A DNA stretch of 64,000 bases from Streptomyces luteogriseus. GTDB lineage: Bacteria > Actinomycetota > Actinomycetes > Streptomycetales > Streptomycetaceae. Under the pieces are notes generated by a model. That model was given only the letters and a program-made list of their open reading frames with translations. It did no database searches and was not told the DNA's origin. The DNA lies in assembly GCF_014205055.1 (NCBI RefSeq), contig NZ_JACHMS010000001.1, forward strand, positions 558,001 to 622,000, given 5' to 3'. A program made the translations under genes and the position numbers. Within the stretch, counting starts at the first letter, position 1, and every line of letters begins with the position of its first letter. Positions 9,822 to 18,539 of this stretch are shown in pieces.

Positions 9822-11080
9822 GCACCGTCCAGTTGCGCCGCCCGCCCGCAGGCACCGGCCACCCCGAACTGCACCCGACATCACGGGGGTTGGGGCCGCG
9901 ACTGCGCACCGCCGCCGTCCGCCACGGGCCCGTACTGCTGACCTACGGCGTCCTGAAGCTGGCCGGCTTCGCCGTCTTCATGTACCTGCTGGACTCCGCG
10001 GGTGACTTCCGGAAGAAGAACCCGCGCTTCGGCGGCGGCGAACACGCCTGGGACGTCCTGGCAAGCTGGGACGGCTGGTGGTACCAGCAGGTCGCCGAGC
10101 ACGGGTACGACCCCGCTCTGAAGCCGGTCCCGGGCGCGACGGGCATGATCACGCTGGAGGGCAATTCTGCGGCGTTCTTCCCGCTGTACCCGACGCTGAT
10201 GCGGCTGGTGTCGGAGTGCACCGGGCTCGGCCTGTACGGCGCCGGCATGGTGGTCTCCGTCGTCGCCTCGTTCGCCGCCGCGCTCGGCATCTACGCCGTG
10301 TCGAAACGCCTCGGCGGCCACCGGGCCGGTCTGGTCGCGGCCGGGCTGTGGGCGGTCTGGCCCGGCTCGGGCACGGAGTGGTCGGGCTACTCGGAGTCCC
10401 TCTACACGGCCCTCGCCGCATGGGCCTGTCACGCCGTCATGACCCGTCGCTGGCTGACCGCGGGCCTGCTGACCTTCGCGGCCGGGCTCTGCCGGCCCAC
10501 CGCGGTCGCGCTGGTGGCCGCCCTGGCCTTCGCCGCGGTCATGGCACTGCGCCGGCGTGAGGACGGGATTCGCCGCCCCCTGGCCGCCGTGGCGATCGCG
10601 CCCCTGGGCCTGTTCGGCTACCTCGCCTGGGTCAACTACCGCATGGGCGACCTCAACGGCTACTCCAAGCTCCAGGACGGCGCCTGGGGCCACAAGTTCG
10701 ACTGGGGAGTCCACTCGTTCAACGTGCTGACGTCCATCCCCGTCGGTCACTTCGACTACCTCTTCGCGATGCCCTTCGAGGACGTCATCGGCGTCTGCGT
10801 GGTGCTGATGGTGCCGGTGCTGACCGTGCTGCTGATACGCCTGCGACCGCCTGGCGTACTCGTCGTCTACACCGTCCTGTCGTACCTCATGGTGATGACG
10901 ACCCAGCAGTACTTCGGCAACGTCTCGCGCTATCTGCTCCCGCTCTTCCCGCTGTTCGTCCCGCTCGCCCTCGCGATGCGGCGGCTCAGGTGGCCGTCCC
11001 TGACGACGGTCCTCGGGATGGCCGCGCTGGCTTCCGGGTCGTACGCGGGATACGTGCTCTTCGTGCTGGGGGTGCCGTAG
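9818..11080 (+). CDS. PIG-V-like membrane mannosyltransferase
   Basis: A 420-residue integral membrane protein with about nine hydrophobic segments and an early loop with LASWDGWWYQQVAEHGYD. WDxxWY-xA-xGY is the signature of PIG-V-like and other GT-C mannosyltransferases that take sugar from a polyprenyl phosphate donor. Further motifs are NSAAFFPLYPTLMRL and SGYSESLYTALAAWA. ATG 9818 overlaps the upstream stop in ATGA, so translation is coupled to the GT2-GtrA gene. The pair probably adds a sugar to an extracytoplasmic acceptor; the acceptor is unknown. Confidence 0.85.
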   Translation: MSTVQLRRPPAGTGHPELHPTSRGLGPRLRTAAVRHGPVLLTYGVLKLAGFAVFMYLLDSAGDFRKKNPRFGGGEHAWDVLASWDGWWYQQVAEHGYDPALKPVPGATGMITLEGNSAAFFPLYPTLMRLVSECTGLGLYGAGMVVSVVASFAAALGIYAVSKRLGGHRAGLVAAGLWAVWPGSGTEWSGYSESLYTALAAWACHAVMTRRWLTAGLLTFAAGLCRPTAVALVAALAFAAVMALRRREDGIRRPLAAVAIAPLGLFGYLAWVNYRMGDLNGYSKLQDGAWGHKFDWGVHSFNVLTSIPVGHFDYLFAMPFEDVIGVCVVLMVPVLTVLLIRLRPPGVLVVYTVLSYLMVMTTQQYFGNVSRYLLPLFPLFVPLALAMRRLRWPSLTTVLGMAALASGSYAGYVLFVLGVP

Positions 11081-11206
11081 ACCGACGCCGGCGACCGGTG
11101 AGATGGCACCGAAACATTCCCTTCACCCAGGAAGTATTTAGGGGTAACGACCGCTGCCTACCGTGCCTGCCTTGTCAGTCCCCAACCCGCAGCAAGGAGG
11201 CGTGGC

Positions 11207-12871
11207 ATGAGTGCCGAGCCACGACTGGCCGAGGTCGCCGAGCCGGAACCCGCACAGCAGGCAGCGCCGGGCACGGACCAGGCCGTCAAGGAGACCCTCG
11301 AGGACTACACGCTCCGTTTCGCGCCACGCAGTTACCGGCGCTGGACCCCGATGGTGGTGGCGACGACCGCGCTCGGCGGCATCGCCTACATGGCCGACTT
11401 CTCCATCGGGGCCGGCATCGGCCTTGCCCACGGCACCGGCAACGCGCTGCTCGCGATCGCCGTCGCCGCCGTCGTGATCTTCGTGACCGGATTCCCGCTG
11501 GCCTACTACGGGGCCCGCTACAACATCGACCTGGACCTGATCACCCGCGGCTCCGGCTTCGGCTACTTCGGCTCGGTCCTCACCAGTGTCATCTTCGCCA
11601 GCTTCACCTTCATCTTCTTCGCCCTCGAAGGCTCGATCATGGCCCAGGGCCTGAAGCTGGGCCTCGGACTGCCGCTCTGGCTCGGCTACTTGGTCTCCAC
11701 GCTGATGGTGATCCCCCTGGTGATCTACGGCATGACGGCGCTGAGCAAGCTCCAGGTGTGGACCACCCCGATCTGGCTGCTGCTGATGGTCGGCCCGCTG
11801 GTCTACCTGGTCGCCACCGACCCGGGCACCGTCGACCGCTTCCTCGCCTACGCGGGCACCGACGGGGACGGCGGCATCAACACCGCGTCCGTGCTGCTCG
11901 GCGCGGGCGTGTGCCTGTCGCTGATCGCGCAGATCGGCGAGCAGATCGACTACCTGCGCTTCATGCCGCCCAAGACCGAGGCGAACAAGCGCAGTTGGTG
12001 GACGGCCGTGGTGATGGCCGGACCGGGCTGGGTCGTGCTGGGGGCGCTGAAGCAGGCCATCGGCGTGTTCCTCGCGGTGTACATCATCGCCGAGGTCGGA
12101 GCCTCCGCCGCGCCCGAGCCGATCCAGCAGTTCAAGGGTGCCTTCGACGCGATGATGCCGTCCTGGCTCGTGGTTCCGCTGGCGGTGGTGCTGGTCGTCA
12201 TCAGCCAGATCAAGATCAACGTGACGAACGCGTACTCGGGCTCGCTCGCCTGGACCAACTCCTTCACCCGGGTCACCCGGCGCTACCCCGGCCGGATGGT
12301 CTTCGTGCTGGTCAACCTGGGCTTCGCGCTGGCCCTGATGGAGGCCGACATGTTCAGCTTCCTCAACGGCATCCTGGGTTTCTACTCGAACTGCGCGATC
12401 GCCTGGGTGGTCACGGTGGCCACCGACATCGGCATCAACAAGTACGTGCTGAAGCTGTCCCCGCACGCCCCCGAGTTCCGCCGCGGCATGCTCTACGCCG
12501 TCAACCCGGTCGGGGTCGTCGCCTTCGTCGCCGCCTCGGGGCTGTCCATCGCCCTGTACTTCCATGCCCTCGGCGACATGCTCCAGCCGTACTCCCCCGT
12601 CGCCGCGGCCGTCATCGCCTTCGTCCTCACGCCGCTGATGGCCGTGGTCACCAAGGGCCGGTACTACCTGCGCCGCACCGACGACGGCATCGCCGAGCCC
12701 CTGCTGGACGAGGACGGCAACCCCAGCGCCGTCACCTACGAATGCCATGTGTGCCGGCAGCAGTTCGAGCGGCCGGACGTGGCGGCCTGCCGAACACACG
12801 ACGCGGTCGTCTGCTCCTTGTGCCTGAGCACCGACAAGGTCGGCGACCACGTCCTGCCCGCGGCGGTCTGA
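11207..12871 (+). CDS. NCS1 purine-cytosine-type permease with cysteine-rich C-terminal tail
   Basis: A 554-residue transporter with a soluble N-terminus (about 45 residues), about twelve membrane helices, and an NCS1-type arrangement (FAPRSYRRWTPMVVATTALG, then GIGLAHGTGNAL). NCS1 proteins import nucleobases, hydantoins or related compounds with Na+ or H+. After the last helix there is a cytosolic tail with C513, C516, C528, H531, C536 and C539 in the pattern CX2C-X11-CX2H-X4-CX2C, which looks like a zinc-binding finger. ATG 11207 has AAGGAGG upstream, and a strong terminator follows. It is monocistronic, so the substrate is not suggested by neighbours. Confidence 0.88.
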   Translation: MSAEPRLAEVAEPEPAQQAAPGTDQAVKETLEDYTLRFAPRSYRRWTPMVVATTALGGIAYMADFSIGAGIGLAHGTGNALLAIAVAAVVIFVTGFPLAYYGARYNIDLDLITRGSGFGYFGSVLTSVIFASFTFIFFALEGSIMAQGLKLGLGLPLWLGYLVSTLMVIPLVIYGMTALSKLQVWTTPIWLLLMVGPLVYLVATDPGTVDRFLAYAGTDGDGGINTASVLLGAGVCLSLIAQIGEQIDYLRFMPPKTEANKRSWWTAVVMAGPGWVVLGALKQAIGVFLAVYIIAEVGASAAPEPIQQFKGAFDAMMPSWLVVPLAVVLVVISQIKINVTNAYSGSLAWTNSFTRVTRRYPGRMVFVLVNLGFALALMEADMFSFLNGILGFYSNCAIAWVVTVATDIGINKYVLKLSPHAPEFRRGMLYAVNPVGVVAFVAASGLSIALYFHALGDMLQPYSPVAAAVIAFVLTPLMAVVTKGRYYLRRTDDGIAEPLLDEDGNPSAVTYECHVCRQQFERPDVAACRTHDAVVCSLCLSTDKVGDHVLPAAV

Positions 12872-12872
12872 C

Positions 12873-12912
12873 CCGTACGGCGGGAGCGCGGTCGGGTGCT
12901 CCCGCCGTACGG
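12873..12912 (+). terminator. Strong hairpin terminator after the NCS1 permease
   Basis: A perfect 15-bp stem (12873-12887 with 12898-12912) and 10-base loop begin 2 bases after the permease stop. No T-run follows. Confidence 0.88.
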
Positions 12913-13040
12913 CACGTTCCAAGTCGGTCTCGGCGCGCTGTGCGGGACCGGATGAGGAGGCGGCTCCGGGACCCGGGCGGCATACTGATCTTGCGCTGCG
13001 CACGGATCAGGACCGACGGTCGGAGAGGGGATGACGGGAC

Positions 13041-13496
13041 GTGGCCACCGAAGAGCCGGACGGGCGGGGAACTCCCCGCGAGCCGAACGGCGTTCCCCCC
13101 GTCTCCGACGAGGTCTGGCTGAGGTTCCTCACGGACAGCGAGTCCGCCATACGGCTCTCCGCGCCCAGGGAACCCTCCGCGAGGGAGCGGGCGGCGGGGC
13201 GGCAGCTCCAGCCCCCGCACGCCGTCGGTGACCTGTGGCAGCCGGAGGACCTGTGGGTCCGTGGGGCGTGGCGGGACCTGGACCGCCGGTCCAAGGTCCG
13301 GCGGGCGGGGCGGGTCGTCGCCACCGCGGCCGCCGTCGCCCTGGCGCTGGGTGCCTGGTCCCAGCTGTCCACCGGCGCGGGCACGGGCCACCGGCCCGAG
13401 GGGAGCACGGTGCGGCAGGTCGAGGGCGCCACGGCGCGGCTGTCCACCGCGACGCCCGTGCCGTCCACGCCCTCCGTCCCGCCGCCGTCGCGGTAG
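13041..13496 (+). CDS. Hypothetical single-pass membrane protein
   Basis: A 151-residue protein I do not recognise. A polar N-terminal region of about 85 residues contains VSDEVWLRFLTDSESAIR and LWQPEDLWVRGAWRDLDRRS. One membrane helix follows at about 92-108 (VVATAAAVALALGAW), then a proline/serine/threonine-rich exterior tail. GTG 13041 is preceded by GGAGAGGGG at a slightly long distance; an ATG at 13031 is out of frame. The layout recalls sigma-factor-linked membrane proteins, but no sigma gene is adjacent. Confidence 0.62.
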   Translation: MATEEPDGRGTPREPNGVPPVSDEVWLRFLTDSESAIRLSAPREPSARERAAGRQLQPPHAVGDLWQPEDLWVRGAWRDLDRRSKVRRAGRVVATAAAVALALGAWSQLSTGAGTGHRPEGSTVRQVEGATARLSTATPVPSTPSVPPPSR

Positions 13497-13536
13497 CGCG
13501 CGCAGAGCGGGTGGGGGCCATGCCGAACTCGAGCAG

Positions 13537-13571
13537 GGACGGGGCAGGGGGCAAAACACCCAGCCCCGTCC
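13537..13571. terminator. Bidirectional hairpin between convergent genes
   Basis: GGACGGGGC (13537-13545) pairs with GCCCCGTCC (13563-13571) over 9 bp. It lies between the convergent genes at 13041 and 13592 and could stop transcription both ways. Confidence 0.7.
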
Positions 13572-13591
13572 TCTGACACGGAGCCGAGGTC

Positions 13592-14173
13592 TCAGCCCGT
13601 CTTCCAGCCCCTTCTCGTGTCGATCCGCTCCCACTCGGCCTCCCACTGGGCCATGCGCCGCCGGTCGAGGAACAGGCGGGTCAGCCACGCGGCTCCCAGT
13701 ACCGCACTGCCCGCGAACACCCCGGCGAGCGCACCACCCATGACGGTGTGCAGCCAGGCCTCGCCGCCGGTCACCGGCGGCGTCGTGAGGTCACCGCTCC
13801 GGTTCACCCACACGGAGTGGGTGCTCCCGGCGGGGGCCCTGGGCGGTACCCGGGCCTCGTCCCGGTGGATCGAGCCGTCCGGCGCGGTCCACCGCACCTT
13901 GCCCCACACCCGGTGGTCGCTCGCTCCGCCGGCCGATGACGGGCCGGGCGCGTCCTTGACGACCACCGCCGGGACCTGGCGGCTCTCGGCCCGCTGCCGT
14001 TCGACGGCCTGCTCGACCGTGCCCGCCGCCACCAACCCGGCGACCACCCCGCCCAGCAGGGCGAGCACCCAGCCGGCCAGCACGACCCAGGCTTCGACGA
14101 CATCGACGCGCCGTTTGAGCACGTTGCGTCGCCACCGCCACCACCGCACGGTCGTACGCACTGACGTTGTCAT
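13592..14173 (-). CDS. Rv1733c-family membrane protein
   Basis: A 193-residue protein with two membrane helices (about 28-52 and 142-165) flanking an exterior domain of about 90 residues, and arginine-rich ends (RWWRWRRNVLKRR; LDRRRMAQWEAEWERI). The plan matches Rv1733c of Mycobacterium tuberculosis, a conserved membrane protein of unknown function. ATG 14173 has GAGGGGGTG upstream. A paralogue of identical length lies at 42111-42692. The exterior domain contains a conserved-looking Trp-rich strand (VWGKVRWTAPDGS), shared in form with the paralogue (YRATVHWTEPGGA). Confidence 0.75.
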   Translation of the reverse strand: MTTSVRTTVRWWRWRRNVLKRRVDVVEAWVVLAGWVLALLGGVVAGLVAAGTVEQAVERQRAESRQVPAVVVKDAPGPSSAGGASDHRVWGKVRWTAPDGSIHRDEARVPPRAPAGSTHSVWVNRSGDLTTPPVTGGEAWLHTVMGGALAGVFAGSAVLGAAWLTRLFLDRRRMAQWEAEWERIDTRRGWKTG

Positions 14174-14285
14174 AGGCCGACACCCCCTCGTGAGCACCGG
14201 CAGCACCCTTCCAGTGTGCGCCTGACAGCCGTGAACGCTCGCCGATCAACGCCGTCGGTTCCTTCCGGGGGGCGTGGGGCGTGGT

Positions 14286-15386
14286 TCAGCCGGGAGAGGC
14301 CGCGATCCGTACCCGGTCGCTCTCGTCGCCGGACAGGAAGGAGGCCATCGCCCGTCCTTCCTCGGTGACGCCGGTGCGGTCGGTCCGGGAGAAGCGGCGC
14401 AGCGGGGTGACGAGTACCGTGTCCGCCTCCACGGTCCAGGTCGCGGCGACCCTGCCGTCGACCAGGACGACGCGTTCGCCGGCCACGGACAGGTGGCGGT
14501 GCGCGTCGTCGATGATCCGGCTGCGGTCGTGGTAGCCGAGGATCGCGTTGTCGAACGCCGGCAGGAACCGGACGGGTGCCGGGGTGTCGGGGTCGGGGCG
14601 GGGCGCGTCGGGGAGGTCGAGCAGTTCGCGGCCGCGCTCGTCGCGGAAGGCGACGAGTTCCTCGCGCAGGGCGGAGACCGCGCCGGGCAGTCCGGCGAGG
14701 CCGCACCAGGCACGCAGGTCGGCCGAGGCGGCAGGGCCGTAGGCCGTCAGGTAGCGCCGCACCAGCGCCTGGCCCACGGGGTCGGAGCCGTCCGGGGCGG
14801 GCGGGTCGATCTCGCGTCCCAGCCAGGAGGAGATCAGCGCGTAACGCGCTCCCGCTTTCGTGCGCCACAGACCGCGCGGCGGCAGCTGGACCGTGGGCAG
14901 CAGGGCGGCGACCAGCATCTCGCCCAGGGGCCGGGGCCCCGCCGCGGGCCAGCGGCCGGCCACGGCTCTCGCGAGTTCGGGCATGGAGCGGGGTTCGCCG
15001 TCGGCCAGGACCTCCCGGCCCGCCGCGGCGAGTTCATCGGGGTCGACCCCGTCGAGCTCGCGCCGGTAGACCCCGAGGACCCGCTGACGCAGCATGCCGT
15101 CGTGGCGGGCACGCCAGGCCACGACATCGTCGGTGGTCACGAGGTGGACGGTGCGGCGCATGAGGTGGGTGCGCACGACACGTCGCCCGGTCAGCAGGTC
15201 CGACAGCTCCGCCGGGTCGAACACCCGCAGCCGCGACCAGAGCCCGAGGAACGGCTCCTGCGGTTCCTGCGCCTGCAGACCGCACAGGTGCGCGACGGCG
15301 TCGAGCGCCGGCAGGCCGGCGCGCTCGAGGAGCAACTGCCGGGCGAGGGTGGCGCGGTTGAGCGCCCGGGCGTCGAGCACGGTCAT
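14286..15386 (-). CDS. AlkZ/YcaQ-like winged-helix DNA glycosylase
   Basis: A 366-residue protein of the HTH_42 family. An N-terminal winged-helix region starts DARALNRATLARQLLL and is followed by GLQAQEPQEPFLGLWSRL, with the QAQ triad at residues 38-40. QxQ and QxD are the catalytic motifs of AlkZ-family glycosylases that remove alkylated or cross-linked bases; some members protect antibiotic producers from their own genotoxins. RRTVHLVTTDD and LPAFDNAILGYHDRSR are also typical. ATG 15386 follows GAGGTGCTCCG. No biosynthetic cluster is beside it, so a general repair role is the simpler reading. Confidence 0.85.
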   Translation of the reverse strand: MTVLDARALNRATLARQLLLERAGLPALDAVAHLCGLQAQEPQEPFLGLWSRLRVFDPAELSDLLTGRRVVRTHLMRRTVHLVTTDDVVAWRARHDGMLRQRVLGVYRRELDGVDPDELAAAGREVLADGEPRSMPELARAVAGRWPAAGPRPLGEMLVAALLPTVQLPPRGLWRTKAGARYALISSWLGREIDPPAPDGSDPVGQALVRRYLTAYGPAASADLRAWCGLAGLPGAVSALREELVAFRDERGRELLDLPDAPRPDPDTPAPVRFLPAFDNAILGYHDRSRIIDDAHRHLSVAGERVVLVDGRVAATWTVEADTVLVTPLRRFSRTDRTGVTEEGRAMASFLSGDESDRVRIAASPG

Positions 15387-15659
15387 CGGAGCACCTCGGT
15401 TCTCGGGTCGTGTGCCGACCCGTGGGCAGGGTGTCGGGGCGGCGCGCGTGCTCACGCTCGCACGGGATGCGGTCAGGCCGTGACCGCGTCCCGTGCCGGT
15501 GGGGCTCTCCGGGCGTCCGTCGCCGCGCTCAATGTCGGCGCGGCCACGCGGGTGTCACCAGGCGGGGCGCGACGATGCTGCCGGAGCTGAGTGACTCCTC
15601 CTGCTCATCTGAGTAGGCACACTCATGTCCCCGTCGTGGTCCGCTCGAACACTGGGCGC

Positions 15660-16301
15660 ATGAGAAGACTTTCCGAGCTGGTCGGCACGGCCGCCCACAC
15701 GCTGCGGCGCTCGCACATCACACTCGTGACGGCGCTCGTCGCCACCGTTGGACTCGTCGCATGCGGCACCGAGAGCGCCGGCACCGACGCCGGCCTGACC
15801 AGTCCCGCGGGCGGCGCCGAGGACCGGCCCGGTACGGCCTTCTCGAAGATGCTGGACGAGGTCGCGGAGACCTGCCCCGCCGACGGCCCGCCGCAGGCAC
15901 CCCCGTCCGGGCCTGCCAACCCCATGCCGTCCGGTGCGGAGGAGACACCGCCGAGCGGCGCGGTCGTGCCGATCGCCCCCACGGCCGGGCCGGAGGTGGA
16001 GCTCAACGCCCGGGACTGGTGCGCCGGACACCTCCATGCGGAGCGCGTGGCCCGAGCCCTCAGGGGCCTGAAGAAGCCCACGCCCACCGACGTCAGGGCG
16101 GTCCTGAAGGATCTCGGCTACATCGACGAGCGCATCCACGGCCTCCGGCAGTCGGGCGCGGCCACGCGGTTCTCCCTCGACCTGCGCGACCGCGGCGGAC
16201 GGCTCTGCACGGCCGGCTCCGCGGCCGGTGCCAGGACGGTCGTGGACCTGTGCGTGGCCTCCGCCACCGGCCCGTTCGTGACGGGGCAACGGAGTCGGTG
16301 A
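15660..16301 (+). CDS. Secreted lipoprotein of unknown function
   Basis: A 213-residue protein with a lipoprotein signal (basic start MRRLSELVG, hydrophobic ITLVTALVATVGL, lipobox LVAC with cysteine at about 36). A proline/glycine-rich linker follows, then a C-terminal domain with VRAVLKDLGYIDERIHGLRQ, FSLDLRDRGGRLC and a late cysteine. The C-terminal part resembles that of the lipoprotein at 22489-23088 (VRAALLRLGYEEERVTQSGR), so the two form a family. No ribosome site is obvious at ATG 15660. Confidence 0.72.
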   Translation: MRRLSELVGTAAHTLRRSHITLVTALVATVGLVACGTESAGTDAGLTSPAGGAEDRPGTAFSKMLDEVAETCPADGPPQAPPSGPANPMPSGAEETPPSGAVVPIAPTAGPEVELNARDWCAGHLHAERVARALRGLKKPTPTDVRAVLKDLGYIDERIHGLRQSGAATRFSLDLRDRGGRLCTAGSAAGARTVVDLCVASATGPFVTGQRSR

Positions 16302-16377
16302 CGCCGCGCCGCCAGGCCCCGGCCGATGAGTTTCCGATGGTCGCGCAGTCCACCCGTCGACACGAAGGGAGCGCACC

Positions 16378-16983
16378 ATGCGCAAGATCATCGTTTGCAC
16401 GTTCCTGTCCCTGGACGGCGTCATGCAGGCTCCGGGCGGTCCGGACGAGGACGCCGAGAGCGGCTTCGAGCACGGCGGCTGGCAGAAGCCGGTGTCCGAC
16501 GACGAGGTCGGCGCGGCCATCGCCGGCTGGTACGAGCCCTCAGACGCGATGCTGCTCGGCCGCAAGACGTACGACATCTTCGCGGCGTACTGGCCGACCG
16601 CCGATCCCGGCAACCCGTTCACCGAGCGGATGAACAGCATGCGCAAGTACGTGGCGTCCCGGACCCTGACGTCCCTGGAGTGGGAGAACTCCACGCTGCT
16701 GGAGGGCGACGTCGCCGACGCCGTGCGCGAACTGAAGGCCTCCGACGGCGGCGACATCAACGTCGTCGGCAGCGGCGACCTCGCCCAGACGCTCATGCGG
16801 CACGACCTGGTCGACGAGTACCGGCTGACCATCCATCCGGTGATCATCGGCACCGGCAAGCGGCTGTTCGCCGACGGAGCGGTCCCCACCGCGCTGGAGC
16901 CGGTCGGTGTCTCGACGACGAAGAGCGGCACCGTCGTCGGCGTCTACCGGCCGACCGGCAGGCCCGGCTACGACAGCTACTAG
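16378..16983 (+). CDS. RibD C-terminal/dihydrofolate reductase-like protein
   Basis: A 201-residue cytosolic protein starting MRKIIVCTFLSLDGVMQAPG, which is the typical N-terminus of the YwjB/YyaP group. ADAMLLGRKTYDIF-type (here SDAMLLGRKTYDIFAAYWP) and the later GSGDLAQTLMRHDLVDEYRL and HPVIIGTGKRLF are conserved in this NADPH-binding fold. These stand-alone members are distinct from folate-pathway DHFR and their substrates are unknown. ATG 16378 follows GAAGGGAG. It stands alone. Confidence 0.88.
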   Translation: MRKIIVCTFLSLDGVMQAPGGPDEDAESGFEHGGWQKPVSDDEVGAAIAGWYEPSDAMLLGRKTYDIFAAYWPTADPGNPFTERMNSMRKYVASRTLTSLEWENSTLLEGDVADAVRELKASDGGDINVVGSGDLAQTLMRHDLVDEYRLTIHPVIIGTGKRLFADGAVPTALEPVGVSTTKSGTVVGVYRPTGRPGYDSY

Positions 16984-17106
16984 GTTCTGGCCCCTCGCTC
17001 AGTGCCCTGCCGTGCCGGGACGAGGACGGCGGTGAGGTGGAGTGCGGCCTGGCGGGCGTCGGCGAGTTGTCACATCGTGAGACCAGGCCGCCGGCCATTC
17101 CCTATG

Positions 17107-17162
17107 TTTCCTATCGACTTACTAGGAAAGTATTGACGGAGACTTGCGCGGCTGCGCAGGAT
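17107..17162 (+). promoter_or_regulatory. Candidate promoter with inverted-repeat operator
   Basis: The inverted repeat TTTCCTA-N9-TAGGAAA spans 17107-17129. It is followed by a -35-like TTGACG (17133-17138), an 18-base spacer and a -10-like CAGGAT (17157-17162). Transcription would start near 17169-17170, almost exactly at an in-frame ATG of the short leader peptide. The repeat is well placed for an activator or repressor site. Confidence 0.55.
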
Positions 17163-17229
17163 GATGCGCATGGCCCACATGTCTTTCCCGCCCGTGAGGC
17201 TCAACACCCCGCTCTGCAAGCGAACTTGA
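17161..17229 (+). CDS. Possible leader peptide before the DszC/SfnB-like gene
   Basis: A 22-codon frame, MMRMAHMSFPPVRLNTPLCK and two further residues, ends at a TGA that overlaps the GAGGAGAG ribosome site of the next gene. If transcription begins near 17170, the fourth codon ATG could be a leaderless start (19 residues). A single cysteine sits four codons from the stop. Short cysteine-containing leader peptides precede sulfur-assimilation genes in actinobacteria, and the downstream enzyme belongs to a sulfur-related family. This is a candidate; codon bias cannot decide at this length. Confidence 0.4.
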   Translation: MMRMAHMSFPPVRLNTPLCKRT

Positions 17230-17242
17230 GGAGAGTCACGCG

Positions 17243-18472
17243 ATGGGCGTTGCCCCGGCGCCGTCCGGCCCCGCCATGGAGTCCGACGAGCGCGGGCCCG
17301 GCCGAGCGCACTGGCTGCGGGTGGCCCGCGAGACGGCGGACGACCTGGCCACGGACGCCGTGACCCGGGAACAGGCCGGCAAGCCCCCGTTCGACGAGGT
17401 GTCGCGGCTGCGCGAGTCGGGGCTGCTGTCGCTGCTCGTCCCGGCGCAGCTCGGAGGAGGCGGCGGGGACTGGGCCGAAGCGTATGCCGTGGTCCGGGAG
17501 ATCGCGGCGGCGGACGGCGCCATCGGCCAGCTTCTCGGCTGTCACTACTTCATGTCCTGGAGCGCCCGGTTCTTCGCCGACCCCGCCCTCGCCTCCCGGC
17601 TCCAGCGGCGGTCCGCGACCGAACAGTGGTGCTGGGGCGGCGGCCTGGCCCGCCAGGAACCGGCGCTGATACTCACCGAGGACACGCGGGGGTACGTGCT
17701 GAACGGCCGCCAGAGCTACGCCGCCGGTGTCCTGGTCGCAGACCGGCTCGCCGTACGGGCGGTGCGGGCCGACACCGGCGAACCCCTCGTGCTCGTGGTC
17801 GATCCGGCCCTCGCGGGCGTGGCCGTCGACGGTGACGCCGACCCCTTCGGCCAGCGGCTGGCGGCAGGCGGCAGCGCGGAGTTCGACGCCGTGCCGGTCG
17901 CCGCCGACGACGTACTGGGTTCCCTGTCGGCGGACGAGGAAGTCCTGTCGCCCCTGACGGCCCTGGTGTCACCGGTCGGTCGCCTCCTGTCGGTGCAGCT
18001 CCGGCTCGGCATGGCGGAGGGCGTGCTCGCCGAGGCCCGCGAGTACAGCAGGACCGGCCACTCGCCCTGGCTGCCGGACCGGCCGGCCGGCGCCCCGCAG
18101 GACCCGCAGGTGCTCACGGCGTACGGGGAGCTCACCGTGCTCACCCGCTCGGCGTCCGCCCTGGCCGACCAGGCGTGCCAGGCCGTGCGGGGCGGGCTGG
18201 CCGACGGCGAGGACCTCACCTACGAGGAGTACGCGGAGGTCTCCGTCCTCGTGGCCATGGCCGAAGCCGCCGCGTCCAGGGCCGCCCAGGAGACCACCGC
18301 CCGTGCCCTCGACATCATCGGTGCCCGCTCCGCGTCCGCGCGGCTGGGGTTCGACCGGTTCTGGCGCAACGCCCGGACCCACACCCTGTACGAGCCCGTG
18401 GGCCAGCGCCTCCGGGACGTCGGGGACTACTTCCTCAACGGCGCGTACCCTCCGTTCGTCCTCCCCGTCTGA
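17243..18472 (+). CDS. Acyl-CoA-dehydrogenase-fold flavin monooxygenase (DszC/SfnB-like)
   Basis: A 409-residue protein with the acyl-CoA dehydrogenase fold but the sequence style of the DszC/SfnB group. It starts with a helical domain (FDEVSRLRESGLLSLLVPAQ, GGGGGDWAEAY), then AAADGAIGQLLGCHYFMSW, then a beta domain, and ends in the C-terminal helices with ALDIIGARSASARLGFDRFW. Members use reduced flavin and oxygen on sulfur heterocycles, dimethyl sulfone-type compounds or other heteroatoms; the substrate here is unknown. ATG 17243 follows GAGGAGAG. The inverted-repeat promoter and leader peptide upstream suggest metabolite-controlled expression. Confidence 0.82.
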   Translation: MGVAPAPSGPAMESDERGPGRAHWLRVARETADDLATDAVTREQAGKPPFDEVSRLRESGLLSLLVPAQLGGGGGDWAEAYAVVREIAAADGAIGQLLGCHYFMSWSARFFADPALASRLQRRSATEQWCWGGGLARQEPALILTEDTRGYVLNGRQSYAAGVLVADRLAVRAVRADTGEPLVLVVDPALAGVAVDGDADPFGQRLAAGGSAEFDAVPVAADDVLGSLSADEEVLSPLTALVSPVGRLLSVQLRLGMAEGVLAEAREYSRTGHSPWLPDRPAGAPQDPQVLTAYGELTVLTRSASALADQACQAVRGGLADGEDLTYEEYAEVSVLVAMAEAAASRAAQETTARALDIIGARSASARLGFDRFWRNARTHTLYEPVGQRLRDVGDYFLNGAYPPFVLPV

Positions 18473-18539
18473 CCGCGCGGGGACATGCCGTCCGCTCCGC
18501 CGTAGGGTGAATCCCCCACGAGCAGGACAGGAGGCCGAG

